From the NCBI GenBank assembly GCA_016946835.1, contig JACVTC010000001.1:3723501-3787500 (forward strand): a DNA stretch of 64,000 nucleotides, read 5' to 3'. This stretch comes from Neocallimastix lanati (nom. inval.) (Eukaryota; Neocallimastigomycota; Neocallimastigomycetes; Neocallimastigales; Neocallimastigaceae). The notes under the pieces were generated by a model. That model had not been told where the DNA came from. It did no database searches and worked only from the letters and a program-made list of their open reading frames with translations. A program made the position numbers and the translations under genes. Within the stretch, counting starts at the first letter, position 1. Each line of letters opens with the position of its first letter. Of this stretch, positions 44,367 to 53,711 are shown piece by piece.

Positions 44367-44669
44367 ATGCCAATCACAGGAGAAGAAGCCTTTAGAAATG
44401 TCGGTGCTTATCACTTATCCTTTATTCTTAGTGGGAAAAGACATAGCACCGATCCAGGCCCTTGTCCGATCTATTGCAGAAGATGTGGGGGAACATTCAC
44501 TAAGAAGAGTGTTTCCCGTCTCATCTGCATCAACAGAAAAAAGAGAGGATGTAAGAACGGATGCAATTTTAATGTTCATAAGGGGTATCTCATTGATCTT
44601 TATAATCAAGTAATCGTCTCTCTTAGTAATAAGGGTAGCGATATATCCTTCAAGAATGGAAAAAAATAG
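44367..44669 (+). CDS. Small Cys-rich ORF upstream of LINE ORF1, 100 aa
   Basis: An undisrupted 100-aa frame from an ATG, of markedly higher GC than its flanks: GEEAFRNVGAYHLSFILSG, then a Cys cluster CPIYCRRCGGTF...CINRKKRGCKNGCNF that could bind zinc. I do not recognise the family. It is followed by a second fragment (44765-44995) and by the decayed LINE ORF1, all on the plus strand, so it may be the 5' part of the same element. A fragment of a host gene is equally possible. No signal peptide is seen. Confidence 0.45.
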   Translation: MPITGEEAFRNVGAYHLSFILSGKRHSTDPGPCPIYCRRCGGTFTKKSVSRLICINRKKRGCKNGCNFNVHKGYLIDLYNQVIVSLSNKGSDISFKNGKK

Positions 44670-44764
44670 AAAGAAAATCATAACTCTTCTCTTTAAAAGT
44701 CCTAATCCCAAAGATGAAATAAGATCTCAAAAAAGCGTTATTAGGGCATAAGAAACCCTTAAAC

Positions 44765-44995
44765 GTGCTTAGTTTGAGAAGCTACTGTTGTTGCGAATAC
44801 GACTATTATCAACCAGAATTAGAAGACAAAGAAGAAATTATAAATAATCATGCTCTCCTATTTGCTGGTTCTATTACTGCTACTACTGCTGCTACCGCTA
44901 CTCCTTTAGTTATCACTGTACTGATTCAAGATGCTGTGACCGAAGAAGCTAAGGAAGAGCTTGAGGGAAAGATCTTCAGGTATATTGATTACTGA
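44765..44995 (+). pseudogene. Unassigned fragment before LINE ORF1
   Basis: LRSYCCCEYDYYQPELEDKE then an Ala/Thr-rich hydrophobic segment (AGSITATTAATATPLVIT) and an acidic end (TEEAKEELEGK). No ATG at the start of the frame. In the same reading frame as ORF1 further right, separated by stops. Role unknown. Confidence 0.35.
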
Positions 44996-45076
44996 AAAAC
45001 CTGTCTAAACGCCGGTTATTCCATCTACAAGAAAACCTGAAGAAATCTCAAATTAAAAAGGATATTCAAAAAGCCA

Positions 45077-46129
45077 ATGACTGAAGTTACTGGTAAAAGG
45101 AAAAATAACCCTGGAAGAACGCAATCCTATCATTGAGAGATATATCTCAAATCACCATAACTCTACCATTGAAGAGCTTAATCAGTTCGATTTAGACGAA
45201 TTTAATCGTCTAAGAACTGAGAACTCTCATTTTAAAGAATTATAAATAGTAAGGTTGAAATTTCAAATCTAACTCTTAAAAACCTTGAAGTGTCCTGGAA
45301 AAAGGATAAAGTTAAACTTTCATCCCAAATTTCCAAGGCTCAGAACAAATCAGTAGCACTTAGTATAGTGCTACAAAACAAGACTGAAACCTCCCCATCT
45401 CGACTTTTTCTTGAAATACTAGAGAAAAAAGAAAGAAAAAAGAAGTTAATTGAAGAAAAAAAGGAAAGATGTAAGGAAATTACAAATTCCCTTAAGAATG
45501 CCGACCATCTTCCTCCACAACTTCAACGAATTAGGAGTCAGGAAGATGATCCTCTCCTAATTTAAGAAAGTATTCTAAGCCTTACAACGAGGCAACCTAG
45601 GATCATCAGAAAAGATGATCTTGAATTAATATATATCAAAGGTATTCAAAGGCAACCCATCTGGGTTGTCAAAAAATGCCTTAGTAATCTCGGGATCAGA
45701 AATTTCTATATTAGAAATGTCTCCTTCCTTGGTAAAGACATTTGTGAACTTACAGTTCTCAAAAGATCCAAACCAATGGTAATTAACATTCTTGAAAACT
45801 CATTTAAAGTTCTCGAAAACTTTAATCCTGTAGCTTTTTCTACTCTAAGAATATCTTCATCAACAGCTAATGATGAAAATATTCTTAGAGTAGAAAAAGC
45901 GTGCTACTGAATAATATCTGAAACTATAAATAAAGAAGTCCTGATTATATTTAAGGACTTCTTTTCTAATGTTATTCAGAATATAAAATTTACTAAATTT
46001 AATATTCCTACTGCTATACCTTCTGTTGTTCCTGTTGAAGAAGCCTCTTCCTCAGGAAATAACATCGTTGCTTCTCCTTCGGTTCGTGCCCCTGATAATG
46101 TTCCAGTTAACCCTAACCCTAACCCTTAA
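45077..46129 (+). pseudogene. LINE ORF1 (coiled coil, RNA-binding type), decayed
   Basis: From MTEVTGKRKNN (45077), through DLDEFNRLRTEN and a Lys/Glu-rich coiled coil (VSWKKDKVKLSSQISKAQN; ILEKKERKKKLIEEKKERC). A globular part follows (DDLELIYIKGIQRQPIWVVK; LGIRNFYIRNVSFLGKDICE) that resembles ORF1/Gag proteins of non-LTR elements. The frame ends in a Pro/Ser tail and NPNPNP at 46127-46129. A frameshift or indel near 45140-45290 and in-frame stops at 45563 (TAA) and after AC-Y at about 45908 (TGA) kill it. 52020-52375 is a second, partial copy of the same ORF. It carries a striking internal hairpin (45832-45899). Confidence 0.65.
45832..45899. repeat. 68-bp hairpin: 30-bp arms, 8-nt loop, one mismatch
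   Basis: Arms 45832-45861 and 45870-45899 are complementary at 29 of 30 positions; the loop is ACAGCTAA. It lies inside ORF1 sequence (around STLRISSSTANDENILRVE), so it is not dictated by the protein. Confidence 0.9.
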
Positions 46130-46141
46130 CCTAACCCTAGG
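46107..46141. repeat. Interstitial telomeric repeat tract
   Basis: Three consecutive CCCTAA units followed by variants (CTTAAC, CTAACCCTAGG). This equals TTAGGG repeats on the minus strand, the common fungal telomere motif. It coincides with the last codons and stop of ORF1 and is followed by T-rich, G-poor sequence. Confidence 0.8.
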
Positions 46142-46560
46142 AAATTTTTTCTTTTTTTTTTTTTCTACTTTAGAAAGATAAAAGAAATAAATATTTTTTT
46201 TTTTTTTATTAATTTTTTTTATTAATTTTATTTTAAATTATTTTTATTTTAAAAAAAAATAAAATGAAATAAAATTAAATGATGTTGAGAGGAAGAGGGA
46301 AATTTTTTTTTCTATTTTAGAAAGATAAAAAGAAATAAATATTTTTCTTTCTTTTTTATTTTAAATTTTTTTTTTAAATTTTTTTTTAAAGAATAAAATA
46401 AAATAAAAATAAAAAAAAAAGTGATGAGAGGGAGGATAAAATAAAATAAAAATAAAAAAAAAAAAAAAGTGATGAGAGGGAGGAGATGAATTTTTTTTTC
46501 TTTTTTTAATTGTAAAAGGCTAAAATTTAGAAAATTAAAAACAATATTATATATTTTTTT
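46142..46560. other. AT-rich with short GAGAGGGA(A/G)GA patches
   Basis: TTAGAAAGATAAAAGAAATAA occurs at about 46172 and again at 46317 (a diverged duplication). GATGAGAGGGAGGA recurs at about 46420 and 46470. No gene. Confidence 0.5.
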
Positions 46561-47227
46561 TATATGTCTTTTTAAAGATGGCGGATAATATACTGCCATT
46601 AAAACTTTGTTACAAACTTTAATAGTAATTTAGTCTGTAACATGCATTACTTTGATTAAAGACTTAAAGAATTTGCAAAACAAAATATCCCATTACCAGG
46701 ACGAATATTATTACGTCTTATTGGTAACGGGGTTGTAGCTACAAAACAAGGGTTTTTAATAATTTCATAAAAATCAAGATACCATGATTCTGCAATGAAA
46801 ATAATATCATAGATATTAATAAGAGAATCAAATGTAATATCTTGTTTTCCTTTATTAAACCCTTGTGCATTAACATAAAAAATATTTAAACTTTTTAAAT
46901 TTTTAATAGTTAATTTTAATTTTTTACTAACATTTTTTAAATTCATATTATAACTGAAATTATCAGTTATAACTGATGGTCTAAATTTATAAATAATTGA
47001 CATTTTTAAAATAAAAAAAAAAGTTTAAAATATAATTTTTTTTTTTTTTTTTTAAATTTTATAAATTTAAAACTAAAGAATAAAATTAATAAAATTTATA
47101 TTAGATTTTTAAATTTTATAATAAATTTAAAATAAAAAATAATTTTTATTTTTTATTTTTCTTTTTGTTTTTGTTACTTAAGTAATAAAAATATAATTAA
47201 AAAAAAGTTTTTTTTTTTTTTTTTTTT
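46561..47227 (-). repeat. Inverted duplication, left arm (LINE endonuclease region)
   Basis: The reverse complement matches 47970-48656 at about 98% by eye. It includes the 5' T-run (47208-47227) that mirrors the A-run at 47970-48007. Confidence 0.9.
46656..47003 (-). pseudogene. LINE ORF2 N-terminal endonuclease fragment (left arm)
   Basis: The 115-codon frame reads MSIIYKFRPSVITDNFSYN, then LNIFYVNAQGFNKGKQDI, then DIIFIAESWY and IRPGNGIFCF. These are the first motifs of an AP-type LINE endonuclease (N-A-Q-G-x-N and E-S/T-W). The stop at SLSL is followed, in another frame, by AVYYPPSLKRH (46570-46600). The right arm shares this break, so it predates the duplication; the left arm keeps the NAQG frame that the right arm has lost. 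Confidence 0.7.
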
Positions 47228-47963
47228 AATAATGATTTAAATATTTAACTAGAACTACTATATATAAATATTTTAAAATAGTTATTTCAAAAAGAAAAAA
47301 TTAATAATTAAATTTCATAATTAAATATTAATAAATTAAAGTTATAATACAATGAAAATAGCATTAAAAAAATACTATTTGTTATTTATAAATTAAACAA
47401 TAATCCAATCAATATATATTAATATAAATATTAAAATTATCATATTAAAATTAAAATTTTGTATAAATTTTATTATTAGTTATATATATTGATATTTTGG
47501 GTATTATATTTATTATCTATTATATAATTTATTTTATTATTTATAATTTTAATAAATGTTTATTATTATTTATGATTCTTTAATTTATAATTTTTATTTT
47601 TTTTTTCTTTTTTTATAATTATTTTTAAAAATAAAAAATGGCTTATCCATATTTTAAAGTAAAACTATTTTAAAATATATTTAAGTCGTTCAAAATTATA
47701 AGATCTTTAATGAAAAAAAAGATAGATATATTCATGACTTTTTTTAAATAACTTTTGAAAAAAAAAAAAAAATAAATTTAAATATAATATAAAATACTTC
47801 CCCATAATGTTTAATTATTTTTATTTTAATTTTTTTTTAATAAAAATGAAAGAAAGAAAAAACCATAATAAAAAATATTAATGTTTCTATCTTTCTAAAA
47901 TTTAGCCTTTTACTAAGTAAAAAAAGTGTAACAAAAAAATTCTTATATTCTTATATTCTTTTA

Positions 47964-47969
<6 letters not shown>
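47228..47969. other. AT-rich spacer between the inverted arms
   Basis: No gene. Contains TTCTAAAATTTAGCCTTTTAC (about 47893-47913), an inverted match to sequence at about 46513-46534 just outside the left arm, so the inverted relationship may extend, shuffled, beyond the main arms. Confidence 0.5.
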
Positions 47970-48009
<40 letters not shown>

Positions 48010-48656
48010 TTTTTTTAATTATATTTTTATTACTTAAGTAACAAAAACAAAAAGAAAAATAAAAAATAAAAATTATTTTTTATTTTAAATTTATTATAAA
48101 ATTTAAAAATTTAATATAAATTTTATTAATTTTATTCTTTAGTTTTAAATTTATAAAATTTAAAAAAAAAAAAAAAATTATTTTAAACTTTTTTTTTTTA
48201 TTTTAAAAATGTCAATTATTTATAAATTTAGACCATCAGTTATAACTGATAATTTCAGTTATAATATGAATTTAAAAAATGTTAATATTAGTAAAAAATT
48301 AAAATTAACTATTAAAAATTTAAAAAGTTTAAATATTTTTTATGTTTGCACAAGGATTTAATAAAGGAAAACAAGATATTACATTTGATTCTCTTATTAA
48401 TATCTATGATATTATTTTCATTACAGAATCATGGTATCTTGATTTTTATGAAATTATTAAAAACCCTTGTTTTGTAGCTACAACCCCGTTACCAATAAGA
48501 CGTAATAATATTCGTCCTGGTAATGGGATATTTTGTTTTGCAAATTCTTTAAGTCTTTAATCAAAGTAATGCATGTTACAGACTAAATTACTATTAAAGT
48601 TTGTAACAAAGTTTTAATGGCAGTATATTATCCGCCATCTTTAAAAAGACATATAT
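47970..48656 (+). repeat. Inverted duplication, right arm
   Basis: Mirror of 46561-47227. Differences noticed: six extra bases near 48281-48292 and two missing bases near 48343 (GTTTGCA against GTTAATGCA), plus single substitutions. Confidence 0.9.
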
Positions 48657-49134
48657 TTGAAAAATGTCTTACTAACCCCTATTCTCCAGATATTATATTT
48701 GGAGATTTTAATGTTGATATATTTGATTGCAAAGACGAAAAAAAGAAAAAGTTAACCCTCTATATTTTTACAAAAAAATTTACTGGAAAGAGTTTGTCCA
48801 GTATTAAAAGATAAATATAGTAAGATTCCAAAGTGGGATCACGTTTTTGCAAAAAAATCTATCAATTTAAAATTATACGTCGGGTTAGCGCCATTTTCAA
48901 GTGATCATCAATCATTTGAAATGAAAATTAACTTAAACGAAGCTATTAGAATAGAGGAAAACTCTATATCAAACGCTTCATTCATTAAAAAAAATATAAT
49001 TTAAAAAATTTAAATGATCCTTTGATTCGTTCTTCCTTGTTCAATGGATTGATACAATTGCTGATAATATTAAAGGTATTTATGATATTATAGAAGAAAA
49101 TTTTAAAGAATCAGAAGTTCAAATAAAATAAGAA
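48209..49134 (+). pseudogene. LINE ORF2 endonuclease domain, frameshifted
   Basis: Upstream part of the same ORF2 whose RT follows. Pieces in order: IYKFRPSVITDNFSYN, FAQGFNKGKQDITFDS and DIIFITESWYLDFY (48342-48560), AVYYPPSLKRH then IIFGDFNVDIFD (GDFN motif, 48617-48770), and VGLAPFSSDHQSFEMKI with the SDH motif (about 48870-48930). Frame changes are needed at about 48343, 48560, 48780 and 48990. So the endonuclease is dead while the RT remains open. Confidence 0.75.
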
Positions 49135-51882
49135 ATGATTGATATGAGTGATGAACTTCTAATTCATATACTTCAAGATTGTTGTGAAGAAGTACTTGGG
49201 ACGTTTAAAACGAATAAAAAAGTATATGAAACGAGTTCATATAAAAATACATTAGGAGTATCGACCATTGAAAATTCGCAAGAAGGGTTAAATTCAAGGG
49301 ATAGAAGAAAAGTATTTGAAATTCAAGATAGAATTAGTGAAGATCTTGATTCAAATACAACCATTCGATTGTTCAAGGAACATATGAAAAGTTCATCTAA
49401 TGTTCCTCAATATATTGAGTCTTCTAAAGCAAGCTTAAGCGCAATAGAGGATGCATTCGATTATTATTCCAATGCTTATAAATGTATTGATGACGAAAAC
49501 CCAAGATTCAATCCAAAAATTATAAGAAGTAATTATTTAGGTATTTGTTATCATGATTTTTTTAAGTATATAAATTATGAAATAATTATCAATAAAATCA
49601 ATAATTTATCCTCAAATAAAGCTTGCGGTTCGGATGGAATTCATGCTCAAATATTAAAGGCACTTCTTAATAGTAAATTGCCAAAAGTTTTAGAATCCTT
49701 ATTCAAAATGTGCGTGAAATTTGGAGTAAATCCACTTCGATGGAATTCTTCAATTATTTTTCCAATTCCAAAAAAAAATGATTCATCCTTGATAAAAGAT
49801 TTTCGCCCTATAGCCATTACGAATATATTTAGGAAATTATTTGAAGGGATTCTTCTCGATTTCATAAATGGCTATTTAAAAAATTTTTTTAAATTATGTG
49901 ATAATCAAGCTGGGTTTCGTCGCGGATTTTCTACCCTGACACATGCTCTTATTTCCAATGAAACTGCAAAAACAAGCCCAAAGCAATATCATGTTTTTTT
50001 AGATTTAAAAAAAGCATATGATTCGGTACCTGTAAAATTAGTACTTGAAAAGTTAGAAGATCGTCAGGTACCAATGGGTATTATTAGTCTTATAGCTTCT
50101 TTATTTTCAGAATGTACCACTAGAGTCTTAGTAAATCAAGAATTTACAAATGAAATTAAATTAGAAAGAGGATTACTTCAGGGTTCGATTCTCTCACCAC
50201 TTCTATTTAATATTTTCATTGATGATTTAGCAAGCAAATTAACTCAAACATTTAAAAATGAAGAAGAAAAGAAAAAATACCCACTCCCTCATTGCTTATT
50301 TTATGCAGATGACATAAAAATTAATCACTCCTCTGCATCTGCAATTCAAGAAATGTTAAATATTTGTTCTGAATGGGCTGATAATAATGGTATGGAATTT
50401 AATATCGATAAATCATCTTACTTGATTGATCCTCAAGTAGAAAATAATAAAGAAAATGAAGGTACTTCAGACTCCTCGTATATTTATGATTATAATCATG
50501 ATTTTGACAATTTCAATAATAACGATGATAATCATAAAGATAATAGAGACCTTAATAAAAACAATAATATTAATTTCAATCAAGAAAATTTCAATCAAAA
50601 AAATTTCAATCAAATGAAAAACTCTAATAAAAGTAATAATAATTATAAAAGTAATAATAATTATAAAAGTAATAATAATTATAGAAGTAATAATAATTAT
50701 AGAAATAATAATAACTTAATAAATAATAATAACTTAATAAATAATAATAATAATATCGAAAAAAATGAAAAAGTACATTTTTATATTACAATTAAAGGTA
50801 TTATAAAAGAATTATCGGGGGTAGTAACATATAAATATCTTGGTTTTCCTCATACCGTAAAAGGGATTGATTGGAAAGAACATTTAGAAGACAGTTCAAA
50901 AAAATCTTTAAAGTTTATTAAATCACTTTATTATTATAAAAATAGTTTACCTACTATCTCTAAATTAATTATTTTTAAAACATTTATTCGTCCGATAATG
51001 GAATACTCTGCTTGTCTGTCATTCTATTGGATGGATTTAGAACAATTTAAAAAACCAAATTCAACTTTAAATTATGAAGAAGTTTCTGGTTATCATAAAG
51101 TCATGACCGAAGCCGTTGAATGGATTGTTGGATCATCCAAATTTAATGTTGCCTGTTCTTTACTTGGTTTACCTCTAACAATGCTAAGGTTATATATTTT
51201 AGCATTGAGATTCAAAATCCATTTAGACGGTATGAGTGATAATAACCCTTTAAAAAAAACATTTGATTTAAAAAAAAATGCATTATTAAGTATGACTTCG
51301 TTTGCTGGAAGAATAATATCAAGAAAGGATATTTTTAATTTAAAATATTTTAATTTACCTCCTCGTCCTAAAGTAAATCCAATTACAAAAGAAATAATAT
51401 GTCCTAAAGAATTGGATGACATGGATTATAGAATTAATCTAATGATTAAAAATTACTTCTTAAATTTAAAGTCTGATGCTATAATCCTTCCTCATGCTCG
51501 AACTAATAAAATAATAAATCCAGAAAATTCTATAATTATTTCTCCTGATAGATGTATCTTTATTAGAGATAGTGCAACAAGATACAATTCTATAAATTGG
51601 AGATTAAATAGTTTCGGGCATAAAAAAACTTGTCCAATTTGTGGCGAAAGTTTTAATCGAGGACATATTAATGAATGTAAATTTATTGAATATGAGCCTT
51701 TTAAATCCATCATTACAGAAAATGATTTATTATTATTAAAAGAGGACAAGGAAAAATTTAAGGATTTACCAAAAACTTATAATATTTTGGATTCGTTATT
51801 AAATCATAAAAATTACAAAACTTTTAAATTATTTATTGAAAAATTTTATATCTATTGGGAAAATATCAATAACAATAAGTAA
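49135..51882 (+). CDS. LINE ORF2 reverse transcriptase, long open frame with Asn-rich insertion
   Basis: A 915-codon frame (first codon ATT or ATG nearby; the true ORF2 starts upstream). RT blocks: NKACGSDGIHAQILKALL (161-178), IIFPIPKK and KDFRPIAITN (207-230), QAGFRRGFST (258-267), FLDLKKAYDSVP (288-299), LLQGSILSPLLFNIFIDD (347-364), and the active site FYADDIK (389-395). Residues about 436-545 are an Asn/Lys/Tyr-rich low-complexity tract made of repeats such as SNNNYK, placed between the palm and the thumb (VVTYKYLGFPHTVKG). The C-terminus has the finger CPICGESFNRGHINEC. No disruption over 2.7 kb despite the dead endonuclease upstream. It would copy RNA at nicked DNA targets; activity of this copy is unlikely without the endonuclease. 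Confidence 0.85.
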   Translation: MIDMSDELLIHILQDCCEEVLGTFKTNKKVYETSSYKNTLGVSTIENSQEGLNSRDRRKVFEIQDRISEDLDSNTTIRLFKEHMKSSSNVPQYIESSKASLSAIEDAFDYYSNAYKCIDDENPRFNPKIIRSNYLGICYHDFFKYINYEIIINKINNLSSNKACGSDGIHAQILKALLNSKLPKVLESLFKMCVKFGVNPLRWNSSIIFPIPKKNDSSLIKDFRPIAITNIFRKLFEGILLDFINGYLKNFFKLCDNQAGFRRGFSTLTHALISNETAKTSPKQYHVFLDLKKAYDSVPVKLVLEKLEDRQVPMGIISLIASLFSECTTRVLVNQEFTNEIKLERGLLQGSILSPLLFNIFIDDLASKLTQTFKNEEEKKKYPLPHCLFYADDIKINHSSASAIQEMLNICSEWADNNGMEFNIDKSSYLIDPQVENNKENEGTSDSSYIYDYNHDFDNFNNNDDNHKDNRDLNKNNNINFNQENFNQKNFNQMKNSNKSNNNYKSNNNYKSNNNYRSNNNYRNNNNLINNNNLINNNNNIEKNEKVHFYITIKGIIKELSGVVTYKYLGFPHTVKGIDWKEHLEDSSKKSLKFIKSLYYYKNSLPTISKLIIFKTFIRPIMEYSACLSFYWMDLEQFKKPNSTLNYEEVSGYHKVMTEAVEWIVGSSKFNVACSLLGLPLTMLRLYILALRFKIHLDGMSDNNPLKKTFDLKKNALLSMTSFAGRIISRKDIFNLKYFNLPPRPKVNPITKEIICPKELDDMDYRINLMIKNYFLNLKSDAIILPHARTNKIINPENSIIISPDRCIFIRDSATRYNSINWRLNSFGHKKTCPICGESFNRGHINECKFIEYEPFKSIITENDLLLLKEDKEKFKDLPKTYNILDSLLNHKNYKTFKLFIEKFYIYWENINNNK

Positions 51883-52019
51883 AAAAAAAATTTATTAAAA
51901 AAAAAAAAATTATTAAAAAGAAAAAAAAAAAAAAAATTATAAAATATTTTATTATATTTATGAATAAAGTTGTATAATTCATTTAAAATATTTATTTTTT
52001 TCATTAAAAAAAAAAAATT
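51883..52019 (+). other. 3' flank of LINE ORF2
   Basis: A-runs and AT sequence; probable 3' UTR or tail. No polyadenylation site can be fixed. Confidence 0.4.
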
Positions 52020-52375
52020 TTCTTCAGTGACCGAAGGGACTGGTAAAAGAAAAAATAACCCTTGGAAGAAGATGAACGATATTCTAGCATTGAGAGATAT
52101 CTCTCAAGCTGCCAAAATTCGGCCCCTAAAGAGCTCAATCAGTTCGATTTAGACGAATTTAATCGTCTTAGAACTGAGAACGCTCATTTAAAAAATTTAT
52201 GTTAAAATAGTAAGATTGAAATTTCCAATCTTACTGAATCAATAAGAAGCCTAGAAGAGTCTTGGAAAAAGGAGAAAGTTAAACTTTCATCCCAAATTTC
52301 CAAGGCTCAGAACAACTCAGTAGCACTTTCTCTTGAAATAAGTCTGAAGCCTCCCCCTCTCGACTTTCTTACTTT
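52020..52375 (+). pseudogene. LINE ORF1 fragment, second copy
   Basis: VTEGTGKRKNNPWKKMNDIL, then (other frame) LNQFDLDEFNRLRTENAHLK and ESWKKEKVKLSSQISKAQNN. Homologous to 45077-45400. Together with 45077-46129 it shows that ORF1 begins with a short basic segment followed by a long coiled coil. Frameshifts near 52110 and 52204; ends abruptly at about 52375, where AT-rich repeat sequence takes over. Confidence 0.65.
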
Positions 52376-52444
52376 ATAATGTAAAAAAGAATAATAGTTT
52401 TTCTTCTCTCAAATATTTAAACTCTATATATCTATACTTTACTA

Positions 52445-52602
52445 TTTTATTGAACTTTTATTTTTTCTCTTTTACTAAAAAAAATGTATTAATTAAAATC
52501 ATGTAGTCATGATTTCATATAATTTATATATATATTAATTAATGTATTAACTATTCGAATAATTTTAATAAAAATTACAAAGTTTAAAACCTAACCCCAC
52601 CA
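52445..52602 (+). repeat. 3'-UTR-like repeat, copy 1 (ends AACCTAACCCC)
   Basis: Contains ATCATGTAGTCATGATTTCAT, TTAATTAATGTATTAACTAT and AAGTTTAAAACCTAACCCC. Related copies lie at about 52739-52895 and 54427-54580. The copies end with AAAACC(T/A)A(A/C), a telomere-like phrase. Confidence 0.7.
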
Positions 52603-52738
52603 TTATATAAATTCTCTTATTAATCTCTAAATAACTTTAAAAAATCATTTACTTAATTTTATTAAAATAATTTTTCCTTCAAGGAATTTAAACCTAAAAA
52701 TTTTTCAAACTAATATATTTATTTAATAATTATTTTGT

Positions 52739-52895
52739 TAAACTTTTAATTTTCTCTTGTAAATGCTAAATAATTTTATTAATTTACTTAAAATCATGTA
52801 ATATTGATTTCATGTAATTTATATATATATTAATTAATGTATTAACTATTTGAATAATTTTAATAAAAATTAAAAAGTTTAAAACCAAAACAATA
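52739..52895 (+). repeat. 3'-UTR-like repeat, copy 2
   Basis: Second copy, about 296 bp after the first; shares TTGATTTCATGTAATTTATA and AACTATTTGAATAATTTTAA. Confidence 0.7.
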
Positions 52896-52984
52896 AAAGA
52901 ATTTATAATATATTCTTGTATTTTAAAATTATCAAATACATCTAATACTTTGTAAATAAATAATAGAATTTAAAAACTAACCCT

Positions 52985-53130
52985 TTGTTGCTCTCTTTGA
53001 AGAAGTCTCTGCTTCGGAAACAACACCTCTGGTTCTCCAGCTAATTCTCCTAGTTCTATCACTGAAGTAACCAATGCCGCCCATCGCTCTTTCGCCTTTG
53101 CCCTTGCTCTTAAACGAAGACATTAAATAA
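52985..53130 (+). pseudogene. ORF1 C-terminal-like fragment
   Basis: Nucleotide stretch TTGAAGAAGTCTC...TCGGAAACAACACCTC...GGTTCTCC resembles the Pro/Ser-rich end of the first ORF1 copy (46035-46085). Frames are broken. Confidence 0.4.
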
Positions 53131-53216
53131 ACCCTTCAAGGGCCTTACTACTATTAAGGTTACTAACCCTAGTGTCCCACCGGAATCTCAAGAATTCAAA
53201 AATATGAACCTTTCTA

Positions 53217-53711
53217 ATGAACCCTTCTAATCCCCTTTCTTCTGCATTCTCTAAAATTAATATCCGGAATAACCAATTTCTTACTAATTCCTTTGGTTAT
53301 AGGATTATTAACTATAATATTTTTCAACATAGGCTTTTCCATCTTGAACCCCCCAGATTACATAATCCTAATAGTTCTTCCCCAGTTTCTGAACTTGACT
53401 CTCTTAATACAAGACTAGACAAGCTAATTATTTCCCAATTAAGTAAACCTATTATGGCTTCCTGTATTATTCTCTTAGCCAGGGTCTCCAATCCTTCTTC
53501 CATTGAACTTTATAATCATACCCATGCTACTGATAGATGTGTGTTTATTCGTGACTCTATTACTCGTAACCGTGCTATACTATGGCGAACTAATTCTTTT
53601 GGTAATTCTGTTATCTGCCCTGTTTGCAAGAATAATTTTAACAGAGCACATATCAATCTATGTAATATCTTTGACTGCAATACTCCTTTTCTTCATAAGA
53701 CCTTTTATTAA
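53217..53711 (+). pseudogene. LINE ORF2 C-terminal fragment, second copy
   Basis: Aligns with the last 200 residues of the ORF2 at 49135-51882. It reads MNPSNPLSSAFSKINIRNNQ, then ASCIILLARVSNPSS, then DRCVFIRDSITRNRAILWRT, and the finger CPVCKNNFNRAHINLC (compare DRCIFIRDSATRYN and CPICGESFNRGHINEC). It diverges from it strongly, so it belongs to a related but different element. Everything upstream of the thumb is missing; the stop follows at 53711. The apparent ATG is internal. Confidence 0.65.

Noticed and set aside
44415..44711. 98-codon minus-strand frame
   Set aside because: Antisense to the Cys-rich plus-strand ORF; no protein-like motif.
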